From a virus: a DNA stretch of 23,146 bases. Positions 12,234 to 20,077 of this stretch are shown here, piece by piece. The position numbers were made by a program, and so were the translations under genes. Within the stretch, counting starts at the first letter, position 1. The number at the start of each line of letters is the position of its first letter. Under the pieces are notes generated by a model that saw nothing but the letters and a program-made list of their open reading frames with translations, did not search any database and was not told where the DNA came from. The DNA is taken from positions 1 through 23,146 of the IMG/VR virus record IMGVR_UViG_3300009034_001514, one strand, 5' to 3'.

Positions 12234-13195
12234 CACCAATTTCCGATTGGGTGCCACCAATCATAAAAGACGCGTTCCTAGGAACTGAATCCGACAGGAA
12301 ATACGAAAAAAACATCACAATCATCGGAACTAGAGGCGCATCAAAAACCACTATGCTAGGTTGCATCGGCTTAACTTGTGCAATTAAAAATGAAGAAGAC
12401 GACAACTTTACATACGACATAATTGAACACACCGTTGGTATGCGTCAAATAATTTCAGATTTGTGTGAAGGAAAGTTTCCACCAGCCACACCACCTGGAC
12501 ACATATACGAAGCCGACATCGTGTTAACTTGGAAAGGCGGTTGGAAAGGCAACAAAACCGTTCACCTACCGCTAATCGAAACAAGTGGCGAAGACATGGA
12601 AACCATTATAGGTCCATACCGTAGCCACATGTATGAACAAGTGCCAAACTATCAGCAAGCTGAAAACTTGAACCGAGTAATTATTCAAAGCAACGCTTTC
12701 ATCGTAGTTGTGCCAGTCAGCAGATCCACAATGCCACTTCCACAAGTTGTAGACCAAGAACCTGAGTCGCTACTTCGCAATCCAGATGTTAACGTTGTCA
12801 GGATGCTTGACAGCATCACCAACTTGAGAGAACAAGCGCGAGCTAAACGGCCAGAAGCGTTAGGTATCTGTTTAACCAAATACGATATGGTAAACGCTTG
12901 GTTTGAACAGCTTGGAATGAACCTAAATGATCCAGAAGGTCAATACCGTTTTCTCCACACATACTTCCGTCAAACAATGGGTAAACTCAAAAACTATGGC
13001 TTAAACAAAGTCCGGTTTTTCCCCATGTTCGTTCAAGTAGCAAAAGAAACCACGCCAGAAGGCAAAGTCAAGTTTGTCGAACGCGCAGACGGGGACGGCC
13101 TGCAGATTCTAACGGACCAGAGACACAATATTCCAGTCTACAGCAAAGAAAGTTGCCATGCGTTGATTAACTGGGTTAAAGACATCGGGGACTAA
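12230..13195 (+). CDS. P-loop GTPase-like protein (double-GTPase/TRAFAC-like)
   Basis: 321 residues. P-loop GTRGASKTT (33-41); a Walker-B/switch-like LPLIETSGED (113-122), comparable to the D-x-x-G of GTPases; and LTKYD (215-219), comparable to [NT]KxD, the guanine-specificity motif. The arrangement resembles the DO-GTPase (double-GTPase) family described in bacterial and archaeal conflict systems, though only one GTPase domain is present. It is not a packaging ATPase, since a complete terminase is present separately. It is flanked by a membrane protein and a GAP1-N-like protein. Confidence 0.65.
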   Translation: MTPISDWVPPIIKDAFLGTESDRKYEKNITIIGTRGASKTTMLGCIGLTCAIKNEEDDNFTYDIIEHTVGMRQIISDLCEGKFPPATPPGHIYEADIVLTWKGGWKGNKTVHLPLIETSGEDMETIIGPYRSHMYEQVPNYQQAENLNRVIIQSNAFIVVVPVSRSTMPLPQVVDQEPESLLRNPDVNVVRMLDSITNLREQARAKRPEALGICLTKYDMVNAWFEQLGMNLNDPEGQYRFLHTYFRQTMGKLKNYGLNKVRFFPMFVQVAKETTPEGKVKFVERADGDGLQILTDQRHNIPVYSKESCHALINWVKDIGD

Positions 13196-13196
13196 C

Positions 13197-13553
13197 ATGG
13201 TTCAATGTGAACACTTCATCTACGGCCAATTCGACGGCTTAGGTTACCGCACCATAAAAAGCGCAGGCTTAGATCATCTAATCACACGCAAATCGTTGAG
13301 GCACCTACAAGACTTGAAAGGACGCAGCCCAATCCAAACGTTGCTTCCTCTAGAAAAATGTGTAGCAGTCACCTACTTACACAATAACAAAAAAGATGAG
13401 ATGGGACGCAAAACCGTGTGGAACCACACCATAGTCATATCCATAGAAGACTACTTCAGGTTTAACCCGCCAACCATGTTTGAACCCCACTTCATACGGT
13501 GCATGAGTAATCCGTATGGCACGTTGAAACCGTTAAAAGTTGAAACAAAATGA
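13197..13553 (+). CDS. GTPase-associated protein (GAP1-N-like)
   Basis: 118 residues: CEHFIYGQFDGLGYRTIKSAGLD at the start and MGRKTVWNHTIVISIEDY in the middle recall the N-terminal domain of GTPase-associated protein 1 (GAP1-N), which accompanies DO-GTPases. The usual middle and C-terminal GAP1 domains are absent. The ATG begins 1 nt after the GTPase stop. Assignment is by motif impression and context. Confidence 0.5.
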   Translation: MVQCEHFIYGQFDGLGYRTIKSAGLDHLITRKSLRHLQDLKGRSPIQTLLPLEKCVAVTYLHNNKKDEMGRKTVWNHTIVISIEDYFRFNPPTMFEPHFIRCMSNPYGTLKPLKVETK

Positions 13554-13593
13554 AAGTCATACCTATGACATAAAATTTTATGGAGGTGATAAC

Positions 13594-14142
13594 TTGGAAC
13601 AAATAGCTTTAGTCGAGGAAAAGGTCAAACCAGATACAAAAAGGTTTACTGCTACTATAACCTTGACGAATTCCAAAAAAGTCGGATTTAGTCGACGTGA
13701 CTTGGCTCTTTGTTTCTATCCACAAAAAGTGGTAGAAAAAGCTGACAGAACATACACAACTGTAATGCTTGATGGGCGACCTATCCCAATGTCTGATAAT
13801 CCTAAACTAGTAAAACGCCTATGGGAAATAATACAGCACCGTTACATTCACGACGGCACTGTGAGAAAAGCTTCCCGAACCTCATTTGATTGGGCGAAGA
13901 TTGTGAAACGACTATTACGTGATTATAACTTAGAACGGTTCTATGCTTATCCTGAACGCCATAAAACTATCACAGGAATCAAAATAACTACAAACACGCC
14001 CATATATGATGAGCATGCGGGGATTATAGAAAAGTTATACTTAAGGATTCGAAAAAACGCGCCTCACTTATCACCAAAACCAAATTGTTCTTGGAACGTC
14101 GAAGGAACTTGTCCTGTGCCGTTTTCGGAGGAACGTAAATGA
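13594..14142 (+). CDS. Hypothetical protein of the GTPase module
   Basis: 182 residues from the TTG at 13594, preceded by GGAGGTGAT at 3-7 nt; an upstream TTG at 13540 is open but has no Shine-Dalgarno. A beta-rich N-terminus (KRFTATITLTNSKKVGF), a helical middle (NPKLVKRLWEIIQHRY, DWAKIVKRLLRDYNLERF) and a Cys pair near the end (NCSWNVEGTCPVPF). Not recognised. Its place between GAP1-N-like and membrane coiled-coil genes suggests it belongs to the same module. Confidence 0.6.
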   Translation: MEQIALVEEKVKPDTKRFTATITLTNSKKVGFSRRDLALCFYPQKVVEKADRTYTTVMLDGRPIPMSDNPKLVKRLWEIIQHRYIHDGTVRKASRTSFDWAKIVKRLLRDYNLERFYAYPERHKTITGIKITTNTPIYDEHAGIIEKLYLRIRKNAPHLSPKPNCSWNVEGTCPVPFSEERK

Positions 14143-14657
14143 GGAAAATTGTTGCTGTCGCCATAGGCATCGGCTTAGGCTTAACCATCTTCTTCGTTGT
14201 GGGTGCCTACGCCATAACTGCCTTCGGAACCATGGTTTGGGGATACGTCACCAACCTGCCGCAAACGCTTAGTGGAGTTTGGGCACTCATTCAACAGAAC
14301 CTCATAGGTGCAATCACCGGGTTCGTTGGCGCGTTAGCTATTTTCGGCAAAGCATACAGTGTCATCAAACAACGAAAACAACAAGCTATTCAGACGGCGG
14401 AAACGAAAACCGCTGAAATATCAGGCAAAGTCACGGAACTGCAAACAGCCAAAGACGAAGCCGTAGCAACACTCACAACGAAACAAACAGAATTCACTGA
14501 CACCGTGAAAAACCTTTCAAACCAACTAGCAGACACACAGAAAGACTTCAGGTTGACAGCAGAAGACAATCTGCGCCTAACTCAGGAACGTAACATGCTC
14601 GCAAACAAACTGAAAGAAGCAGAAGCCAAAGCGAAACAACGGCCACTCGTGGGTTAA
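14139..14657 (+). CDS. Membrane-anchored coiled-coil protein
   Basis: 172 residues with two TM segments (about 4-28 and 50-70), then about 95 residues of continuous coiled coil (Gln/Ala/Lys/Glu rich). Shape resembles a tether or spanin/tape-like membrane protein. GGAGGAACG Shine-Dalgarno; ATGA overlap with the preceding gene. Confidence 0.65.
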   Translation: MRKIVAVAIGIGLGLTIFFVVGAYAITAFGTMVWGYVTNLPQTLSGVWALIQQNLIGAITGFVGALAIFGKAYSVIKQRKQQAIQTAETKTAEISGKVTELQTAKDEAVATLTTKQTEFTDTVKNLSNQLADTQKDFRLTAEDNLRLTQERNMLANKLKEAEAKAKQRPLVG

Positions 14658-14659
14658 CC

Positions 14660-14851
14660 ATGAAACTAACTTCATCACTCGCAACCATACTAATCATGGC
14701 AGTTGCGCTCGTCTGCACAGTAACCGCTTGCATCATAATCCAATTAACCATACAACCAGAAGACAAACCAGACGAAGAAACGAACGATATTCCACATGAT
14801 GTGGGATCGTGGACATTCACGTTAGAACCGCTGAGAGGAAAACAAACATGA
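14660..14851 (+). CDS. Single-TM protein with acidic tail
   Basis: 63 residues; TM about 7-30 (ILIMAVALVCTVTACIIIQL) and an extracytoplasmic acidic tail (PEDKPDEETND). A lipobox-like VTAC is inside the TM but is not followed as expected, so this is more likely a plain anchor. Two nt after the coiled-coil gene. Confidence 0.55.
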   Translation: MKLTSSLATILIMAVALVCTVTACIIIQLTIQPEDKPDEETNDIPHDVGSWTFTLEPLRGKQT

Positions 14852-14952
14852 GGTTCTTTAAACAATCTTCAACTAACCCAGAGTTACTTTCAGTTAAAAA
14901 CGGGAAATTGCTTTGGAATGGGTGTATCTCGTTAGAACAAAACTCAAACTAA
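14848..14952 (+). CDS. Microprotein
   Basis: 34 codons, ATG overlapping the preceding TGA (ATGA). Product starts RFFKQSSTNPELLSVKNGKL. No domain visible. Confidence 0.45.
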   Translation: MRFFKQSSTNPELLSVKNGKLLWNGCISLEQNSN

Positions 14953-14971
14953 AGGTAAGAGGCGTAGAAAC

Positions 14972-15373
14972 ATGAAGAAACCAAGACATAGAGGATACTA
15001 TAAGATTAGATTGAGATTTGACAGCAACGGATGGAAAAACGTTAGCCGATGGAGTTGCACCAACCCAAACGCTACTCTAGATATTGATTAGGCGGGAATG
15101 TTGGCGCGTCACCGATACTATCTGAAAGTTGGAAAGCATGAAACACTTGACTAATCACTCTTCGCTGACCGAGCATTCGACAAACTTGAAACAGTGGAGA
15201 GCGCGAAGGAATGGGGGGAGCGACAATCGCGGTTCAATCCGCAAGTGACGGCAATGATACAAATATGAATCGCCTCGTTCACGCTCGGTTTTCCCTTCCG
15301 ACTAGTAAGATAGCGGGAAAGGCGCGTCGATCCTAGAGCCAAAAAAAGAGACAACAAAAATGAAAGCTCTTAA
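14972..15373 (+). pseudogene. Frame interrupted by TAG, TAA, TGA and TAG
   Basis: From the ATG at 14972 one frame runs 134 codons to a TAA at 15371-15373 but is broken at 15089 (TAG), 15152 (TAA), 15266 (TGA) and 15311 (TAG), with no frameshift. Segments read like one protein: RHRGYYKIRLRF ... VSRWSCTNPNATLDID, then MLARHRYYLKVGKHETLD, then SLFADRAFDKLETVESAKEW. The first two could alternatively be separate microgenes of 39 and 18 codons. GC content is higher than the neighbours. The last 14 nt overlap the next gene. Confidence 0.4.
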
Positions 15374-15560
15374 ACTTCATGTTTGGAATATACGGCATTG
15401 GAAGGAACGAAATAGCTTATGTGGAGACTGTGATGGTTTCAATTGCACCGCACATTGTTGCGCTAAACGCTGTTGGATTTACAAAGAACAACGTGTTTGC
15501 CCAGACGAATATACATTCAATCAATGCCCCTTCAATTTTAAGGATAGACGATTAGGTTAA
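15360..15560 (+). CDS. Cys-rich protein
   Basis: 66 residues with eight Cys (21, 24, 29, 33, 34, 38, 47, 56) in CGDCDGFNCTAHCCAKRC and following, enough for one Fe-S cluster or two zinc sites. It sits just before terminase small subunit. ATG start inside an A-rich tract; weak Shine-Dalgarno (AAAAAAAGAG). Confidence 0.6.
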   Translation: MKALKLHVWNIRHWKERNSLCGDCDGFNCTAHCCAKRCWIYKEQRVCPDEYTFNQCPFNFKDRRLG

Positions 15561-15583
15561 GCGACAAAGGATAATGTCCCAAA

Positions 15584-15958
15584 ATGACTTATGCAAAACT
15601 GTGCAAACGTATGCAAAAAGAAGAAATCATAGACGCAATTCTTGTCGAGCTTAGAAAAACGCCTAAAATAACCAACCGAGAATTGTCTCTAAACCTAAAG
15701 TTACACCGCAACACCATAAGTAAATACAGAAAATACATACGACAAAACTACTACAAAACGCCAGAAGAAATCGTGAACAAAATAGATCAACGGTTAGATG
15801 AAGACTTAGAAACAATGACGCACGCAACATTGCTCACTTATCGAGGTCAACTTGTTCCTAAGAAAATAGAAGCCCAAAGCGTGGAGGAAATACGGGAACT
15901 GAAAATTCACATCTTTAAGATAGATGAAGAAAGGGTTAGACGTGAACGCCAACAATGA
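15584..15958 (+). CDS. terS: Terminase small subunit (HTH)
   Basis: 124 residues. Helix-turn-helix: EEIIDAILVELRKTPKITNRELSLNLKLHRNTISKYRKYIRQ (about 13-54), followed by helical oligomerisation segments. The ATGA overlap with the large subunit and its HTH support a role in recognising viral DNA for packaging. The ATG at 15611 is an alternative start. Confidence 0.75.
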   Translation: MTYAKLCKRMQKEEIIDAILVELRKTPKITNRELSLNLKLHRNTISKYRKYIRQNYYKTPEEIVNKIDQRLDEDLETMTHATLLTYRGQLVPKKIEAQSVEEIRELKIHIFKIDEERVRRERQQ

Positions 15959-17145
15959 CCATGACTTTAGAACTTGGATTCCACGAAGGGCAAATGGAGT
16001 TTCACGATTCTAACGCAAGATTCCGTATACTCGCATGTGGAAGACGTTGGGGCAAAACGATTTGTGGCGCAATTGAAACCTTCTTAACCATGATGAAGAC
16101 TGCTCCGGGAAGTGTTGGGTTTTGTGTAGCACCGACTTACTGGCACACTCAGAAGCAATGGCGCGAATTTCTGTTAAGATGCCCACCACAGTTCATTAAA
16201 CACATTAACCGAGCTGACCATCTAATCACAATGTTCGGCAACAGACTTCTATGGTTCAAATCTGCTGACAATCCCGACTCCTTAAGGAGCGAAGGCTTAA
16301 ACTTCCTATGGGTAGACGAAGGAGCTCAAATCAAAGAAGACGCTTGGAACCTTGCGTTAAGACCAGCGTTGATGGATAAGAAAGGCAAAGCCATTTTCAC
16401 TGGCACACCGAAAGGACATAACTGGTATTATCAAGTTTGGACTCGAGGACAAGACCCAAAACAAACGGATTATAAAAGCTGGAACTATCCTAGCCAAAAC
16501 AACCCTTACCTTGACCCAAAAGAAATAGAAGACTTCGCTCGGGACATGCCTAAACGCGCCTACGAACAAGAAATCCTTGGCTTATTCATTGAAGATGTTG
16601 GAAGCGTGTTTCGCGGAGTTAAAGACTGCATTAAAGGCGATCTTGAACCGCCTAAAGAAGCTAAACGATATGTTATGGGAGCGGACTTAGCGAAATATGA
16701 AGACTTCACAGTATTATACGTCTTGGATATGGATGGACATCTCTGCGCCAGTGACCGTTTCAGCGAACTTGACTGGGTATTTCAAAAGAAACGTGTCGTT
16801 AACTTGGCAACTAAATACAACGCAAGACTACTTATTGACGCAACGGGGCTTGGAGACCCCATCTATGATGAACTAAAGCGGGAACAGATACGCGTAGAAG
16901 GCTACAAATTCACGTCAGCAACAAAAAAAGACTTAATTGAAAACTTAAGCATCATGATAGAAAACCATCAAGTCAGTTACCCAGACATCCCTGAGTTAAT
17001 CAATGAGTTACAACTGTTCGGCTACACAAGAGGCAAAACTGGGTTAATCCATTATAGTGCGCCTGAAGGCTACCACGACGACTGCGTGATTGCGTTGGCG
17101 TTGGCGTGTTGGCAACTTAAGAAACCGAAAGGGTTTTTCATATGA
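15955..17145 (+). CDS. terL: Terminase large subunit
   Basis: 396 residues, DNA packaging motor. ATPase: Walker A GRRWGKT (29-35), Walker B FLWVDEG (117-123, Asp121/Glu122), coupling motif FTGTPKG (148-154). Nuclease (RNase-H fold): Asp244 in GADLAKYED, Asp295 in LLIDATGLGD, and Asp375/Asp376 in YHDDCVIALAL. Length typical for compact TerL. Two possible ATGs (15955, 15961). Confidence 0.95.
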   Translation: MTMTLELGFHEGQMEFHDSNARFRILACGRRWGKTICGAIETFLTMMKTAPGSVGFCVAPTYWHTQKQWREFLLRCPPQFIKHINRADHLITMFGNRLLWFKSADNPDSLRSEGLNFLWVDEGAQIKEDAWNLALRPALMDKKGKAIFTGTPKGHNWYYQVWTRGQDPKQTDYKSWNYPSQNNPYLDPKEIEDFARDMPKRAYEQEILGLFIEDVGSVFRGVKDCIKGDLEPPKEAKRYVMGADLAKYEDFTVLYVLDMDGHLCASDRFSELDWVFQKKRVVNLATKYNARLLIDATGLGDPIYDELKREQIRVEGYKFTSATKKDLIENLSIMIENHQVSYPDIPELINELQLFGYTRGKTGLIHYSAPEGYHDDCVIALALACWQLKKPKGFFI

Positions 17146-17261
17146 AAACGTTGACGATTACTAAATGCCCACAGTGTAAAGACCCTGTGTTTATTGAAGA
17201 AGAATTGGGGCATCAAAAAATATACTGTAGGGCTTGCGGTTTCTTTTTTCACCGAGGGTAA
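17142..17261 (+). CDS. Zinc-ribbon microprotein
   Basis: 39 residues: KCPQCKDP and YCRACGFF give a Cys4 ribbon (C9, C12, C29, C32). ATG overlaps the terL TGA; the portal ATG follows 3 nt later. Conserved position between terL and portal would suggest a packaging role; here that is inferred only. Confidence 0.65.
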   Translation: MKTLTITKCPQCKDPVFIEEELGHQKIYCRACGFFFHRG

Positions 17262-17264
17262 ACT

Positions 17265-18536
17265 ATGAAACTGAAGTTTTGGGAAAAATTCAAAGGCTTC
17301 TTCGTCAGCGGAGGCCCCGCACGAAAACGCAAAAGCTTCTGGTTAGGCGAAAAAAGCTGGAGTGACCGATGCAAATATGTTGACCAAATCTACGAAGATC
17401 ATCCGCTTGCGAAAGCGCAGATATTAACGGTTGCGGGTCAGCTGATCGCTGAAGGAGTGTTCACTGAAGTAGCCTACGAAGATGGTCCCCACCAAACGCG
17501 TAGCGAAGAAGCTAAAGACAAATGTGACGACTTCAACGAGCGTATTGGTTTAGACACGATGCTGTATGAAACGGCTGTGCGGATGGCTAAGTATGGAAGC
17601 TGTTTCTGGGAGAAAACGTCTGAGCCAGTGTTCGATGTGCGGTTGCATCCAAACCAAGAGTTGATTGAACCGAAAACGTTGGACGCTACAGAAGGCGTTA
17701 CGGTGTGGAGGCAGACTGACGGCTACAAGGAAGTTGCTGAATATGGTGAAAACGACCTCATCCACTTCGCTTGGAACATCACACCCAAAACGTTTCCCTA
17801 TGGCACATCTCTATTAACTGGGTTAGACACCGTGTTCGAGACGCTGGATCAGTTGAGAACAGACATTAAAGAACACATGCATCACAGCGCGTTCCCATAT
17901 GAACTATACCAAGTTGGCGATGGGCAATATATGCCTGATGATGCTGAAGTTTCAGCTATTAGAAGCAGCGTTAAAAAATGGAAGCCAGGAGAAAAACACG
18001 TCACAAGCTACCCTATCGACCTTAAAACTGGAGGCACAGGAGACAAACCCGTATCTAACTTAAACGACATCTTGAACTATTTGAAAGACGAGTGTATTGA
18101 CGGTTTGATGGTTCCACCCATATCTAAGCAATGGTCATCAACGATGGCTTCAGCGACGGAGATGTTGCCGTGGGCACAAGCCAACCTCATCCGACCAATG
18201 CAGCGGATCATAAAACGGAAAATCGAACATGATGTCTATCAACCATATCTTGAAAGCTTAGATTACAGTGTGAAGGTTACACCGAAGCTTGAGTGGGAGG
18301 CTCCTGACGCTCATAAAGACGAAGAAGCAGAATACTGGGCTCTTCAAGTTCAAAGCGGAATAGTGCCCGCTGAGTATGCGGCTATGGAGCAAGGCTTCGA
18401 CATGGACAAGATTAAAAAATTTAGGGATGAGCAGGCGCAACGAGAAGAGGAAGCTGCTCAGTTAGGTAAGACTTTCCCGATTAGTCCTGGGCAAGGTGTA
18501 AGACAGAAGATTCAGCCAGAAGAGAAAAAAGAATGA
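17265..18536 (+). CDS. Portal protein
   Basis: 423 residues, forms the dodecameric entry channel in the capsid vertex. Recognised by N-terminal region (KYVDQIYEDHPLAKAQILTV), the central wing/stem segments (NDLIHFAWNITPKTFPYGTSLL, LDTVFETLDQLRTDIKEHMHHS), the PPISKQWSSTMASATEMLPW segment typical of phage portals, and a charged C-terminus. Position directly after terL fits. Confidence 0.9.
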   Translation: MKLKFWEKFKGFFVSGGPARKRKSFWLGEKSWSDRCKYVDQIYEDHPLAKAQILTVAGQLIAEGVFTEVAYEDGPHQTRSEEAKDKCDDFNERIGLDTMLYETAVRMAKYGSCFWEKTSEPVFDVRLHPNQELIEPKTLDATEGVTVWRQTDGYKEVAEYGENDLIHFAWNITPKTFPYGTSLLTGLDTVFETLDQLRTDIKEHMHHSAFPYELYQVGDGQYMPDDAEVSAIRSSVKKWKPGEKHVTSYPIDLKTGGTGDKPVSNLNDILNYLKDECIDGLMVPPISKQWSSTMASATEMLPWAQANLIRPMQRIIKRKIEHDVYQPYLESLDYSVKVTPKLEWEAPDAHKDEEAEYWALQVQSGIVPAEYAAMEQGFDMDKIKKFRDEQAQREEEAAQLGKTFPISPGQGVRQKIQPEEKKE

Positions 18537-18955
18537 AACTGTTTGAACATGTGGGTTGGGAAGTCAGCCACGATCCGCACATGTGGTGGCGTTATGACGC
18601 AAGGATAACAAGCCCTAAAACATGTCACCTTTGCCTTGGATTAGATGGCACCCATTATAGAGGCGACGAATTAGACAACGCCTTTCCATATCACTTTCAC
18701 GTAAGAGTGAACGCTATAAAAGCGAGGGCGCACATGCCCCGAGATCTATATTGTCGTTGCATGTTAAGGTGGACTGGACGAACAGAAGATATCATGCAGA
18801 ACCCGTATGGCATCTTGAAACGTAAGGCAGAGAAACCTAAAGTTCCAGAGAAAGTTAAGCTTTCGCCTGACGAGAAAAAAATGTGGAAACGAACAACTAA
18901 GTTTGCGCGTGAAACCTATGCGAGTAGGCGTGGTCGGTTGCGGTTACTGGGGTAG
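18533..18955 (+). CDS. Mu-F-like minor head protein, short
   Basis: 140 residues. The Mu gpF/SPP1 gp7 C-terminal signature is visible: CHLCLGLDGTHYRGDEL, then FPYHFHVRV and LYCRCMLRW, a CxxC...H.H...CxC metal-binding core. It lacks the long N-terminal helical domain of typical members (250+ residues). ATGA overlap with portal; a helical basic tail overlaps the next gene. Confidence 0.8.
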   Translation: MKLFEHVGWEVSHDPHMWWRYDARITSPKTCHLCLGLDGTHYRGDELDNAFPYHFHVRVNAIKARAHMPRDLYCRCMLRWTGRTEDIMQNPYGILKRKAEKPKVPEKVKLSPDEKKMWKRTTKFARETYASRRGRLRLLG

Positions 18956-19556
18956 CAAACACATTGTTAACTTAGCGAGGCTCAACGTTGACATTGTGAC
19001 CTGTGACATCAACGGCACCAGAAACTACCGTTCATCAGAAACCATGTACCGTAGCGAACAGTTAGATGCTGTCACAATATGCACTCCACATATTTCGTTG
19101 GCAACCGAAGCGTTGAACGCCATCAAACATGAGGTTCCAACGTTAGTTGAGAAGCCGATGGCAACCAACAGCTTCGATGCGCTGAAAATTAAAGCAGCAA
19201 GCGAAGCCACTGGCGTGTTGGTGATGCCTGGGTTCATAGAAAGGTTCAACGCAAACTTAACGTCAAGCAACCACACATTAATCCGGAAAGGCCCACCTTT
19301 CAAACATAGAACGTTAATCTGGGACTTGCTTATCCACGACATAGATTTGGCGCGTTACCTAAACATGGAAACGGCAACGTTTGACTGTGGGTGGTCGGAA
19401 CAGAAACAACGCACTTTCCATGATGACGGTGACTCTCTTTATCGGGAGCTACGTCATTTCTTGCGTTGCGTCAGAGGCTTAGAAAAGCCAATTGTCACGG
19501 TTGATGATGGTGTGCAGGCGGTGGTAATTCTAGAGCAGATACAGGCGGAAATGTAA
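18918..19556 (+). CDS. Compact Gfo/Idh/MocA-family oxidoreductase
   Basis: 212 residues from the ATG at 18918, inside the 3' end of the preceding gene; a TTG at 18903 is possible. Rossmann GVVGCGYWGSKH for NAD(P), the EKP motif (EKPMATN) and IWDLLIHDIDLARYL with the catalytic-site His, then the typical end FLRCVRGLEKPIVTVDDG. About 100 residues shorter than usual: the C-terminal beta-sheet is trimmed. Role likely in sugar or sugar-nucleotide metabolism, e.g. glycan modification; if the active site is intact it is a true enzyme. Confidence 0.85.
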   Translation: MRVGVVGCGYWGSKHIVNLARLNVDIVTCDINGTRNYRSSETMYRSEQLDAVTICTPHISLATEALNAIKHEVPTLVEKPMATNSFDALKIKAASEATGVLVMPGFIERFNANLTSSNHTLIRKGPPFKHRTLIWDLLIHDIDLARYLNMETATFDCGWSEQKQRTFHDDGDSLYRELRHFLRCVRGLEKPIVTVDDGVQAVVILEQIQAEM

Positions 19557-19759
19557 TGAAAACAAAACAAGACGTAAAAGAGAAACTTGTTGACTTGGAC
19601 TGTGACTACCGCCATTACCGAGTAACGCCAGTCAAAGAGGTAATTTTGACTGTTCAGATGGAAACTTTAAAGTGGGTTTTACGTCAGGAACCGTGGAAAA
19701 ACTGGTTCAACTGGTTTGAAACCCACGAACTATATGAAACTGAATCCCAAAAACCGTGA
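19556..19759 (+). CDS. Hypothetical protein
   Basis: 67 residues, TAATG overlap with the oxidoreductase. Trp-rich C-terminus (EPWKNWFNWFETHEL). No domain recognised. Confidence 0.6.
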   Translation: MKTKQDVKEKLVDLDCDYRHYRVTPVKEVILTVQMETLKWVLRQEPWKNWFNWFETHELYETESQKP

Positions 19760-19771
19760 GGAATGAACATT

Positions 19772-20077
19772 ATGGCTAAATCAGCTTTGAAAGAAGGATT
19801 TCCAAGTGTTTCAACTGCTATAGAAGAAACTGAAACAGAAGCCATTTTCAAAAAACCATCTCCTTGCGCCAAAAAAACATTGTCAATACATGAACAGTTA
19901 CAGAAGATTCGAGAGCAACTTGACCCCGTTGATTTGTCTCCTTTAATCGCACGGTTAGAAGCTATAGAACTGCAACAAACGATCATTATCAAGTTGCTGA
20001 ACCAGAAGCTTGCGTTAGATGTGCAGGAAGAAGAGTTGATGAAGCTTATAAAACAAAAGATTGAGGCTAACAAATGA
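19772..20077 (+). CDS. Coiled-coil protein
   Basis: 101 residues from the ATG at 19772, about 10 nt after GAGG; a start three codons earlier is possible. C-terminal two-thirds form helices (EQLQKIREQLDPVD, ARLEAIELQQTIIIKLLNQKL). Located between head genes and fibre; assembly or chaperone role inferred. Confidence 0.6.
   Translation: MAKSALKEGFPSVSTAIEETETEAIFKKPSPCAKKTLSIHEQLQKIREQLDPVDLSPLIARLEAIELQQTIIIKLLNQKLALDVQEEELMKLIKQKIEANK

Noticed and set aside
15229-15242. tRNA T-arm-like GCGG-TTCAAT-CCGC, considered as a tRNA or attachment site
   Set aside because: The loop has six rather than seven bases, and no matching acceptor, D or anticodon arms are seen around it.
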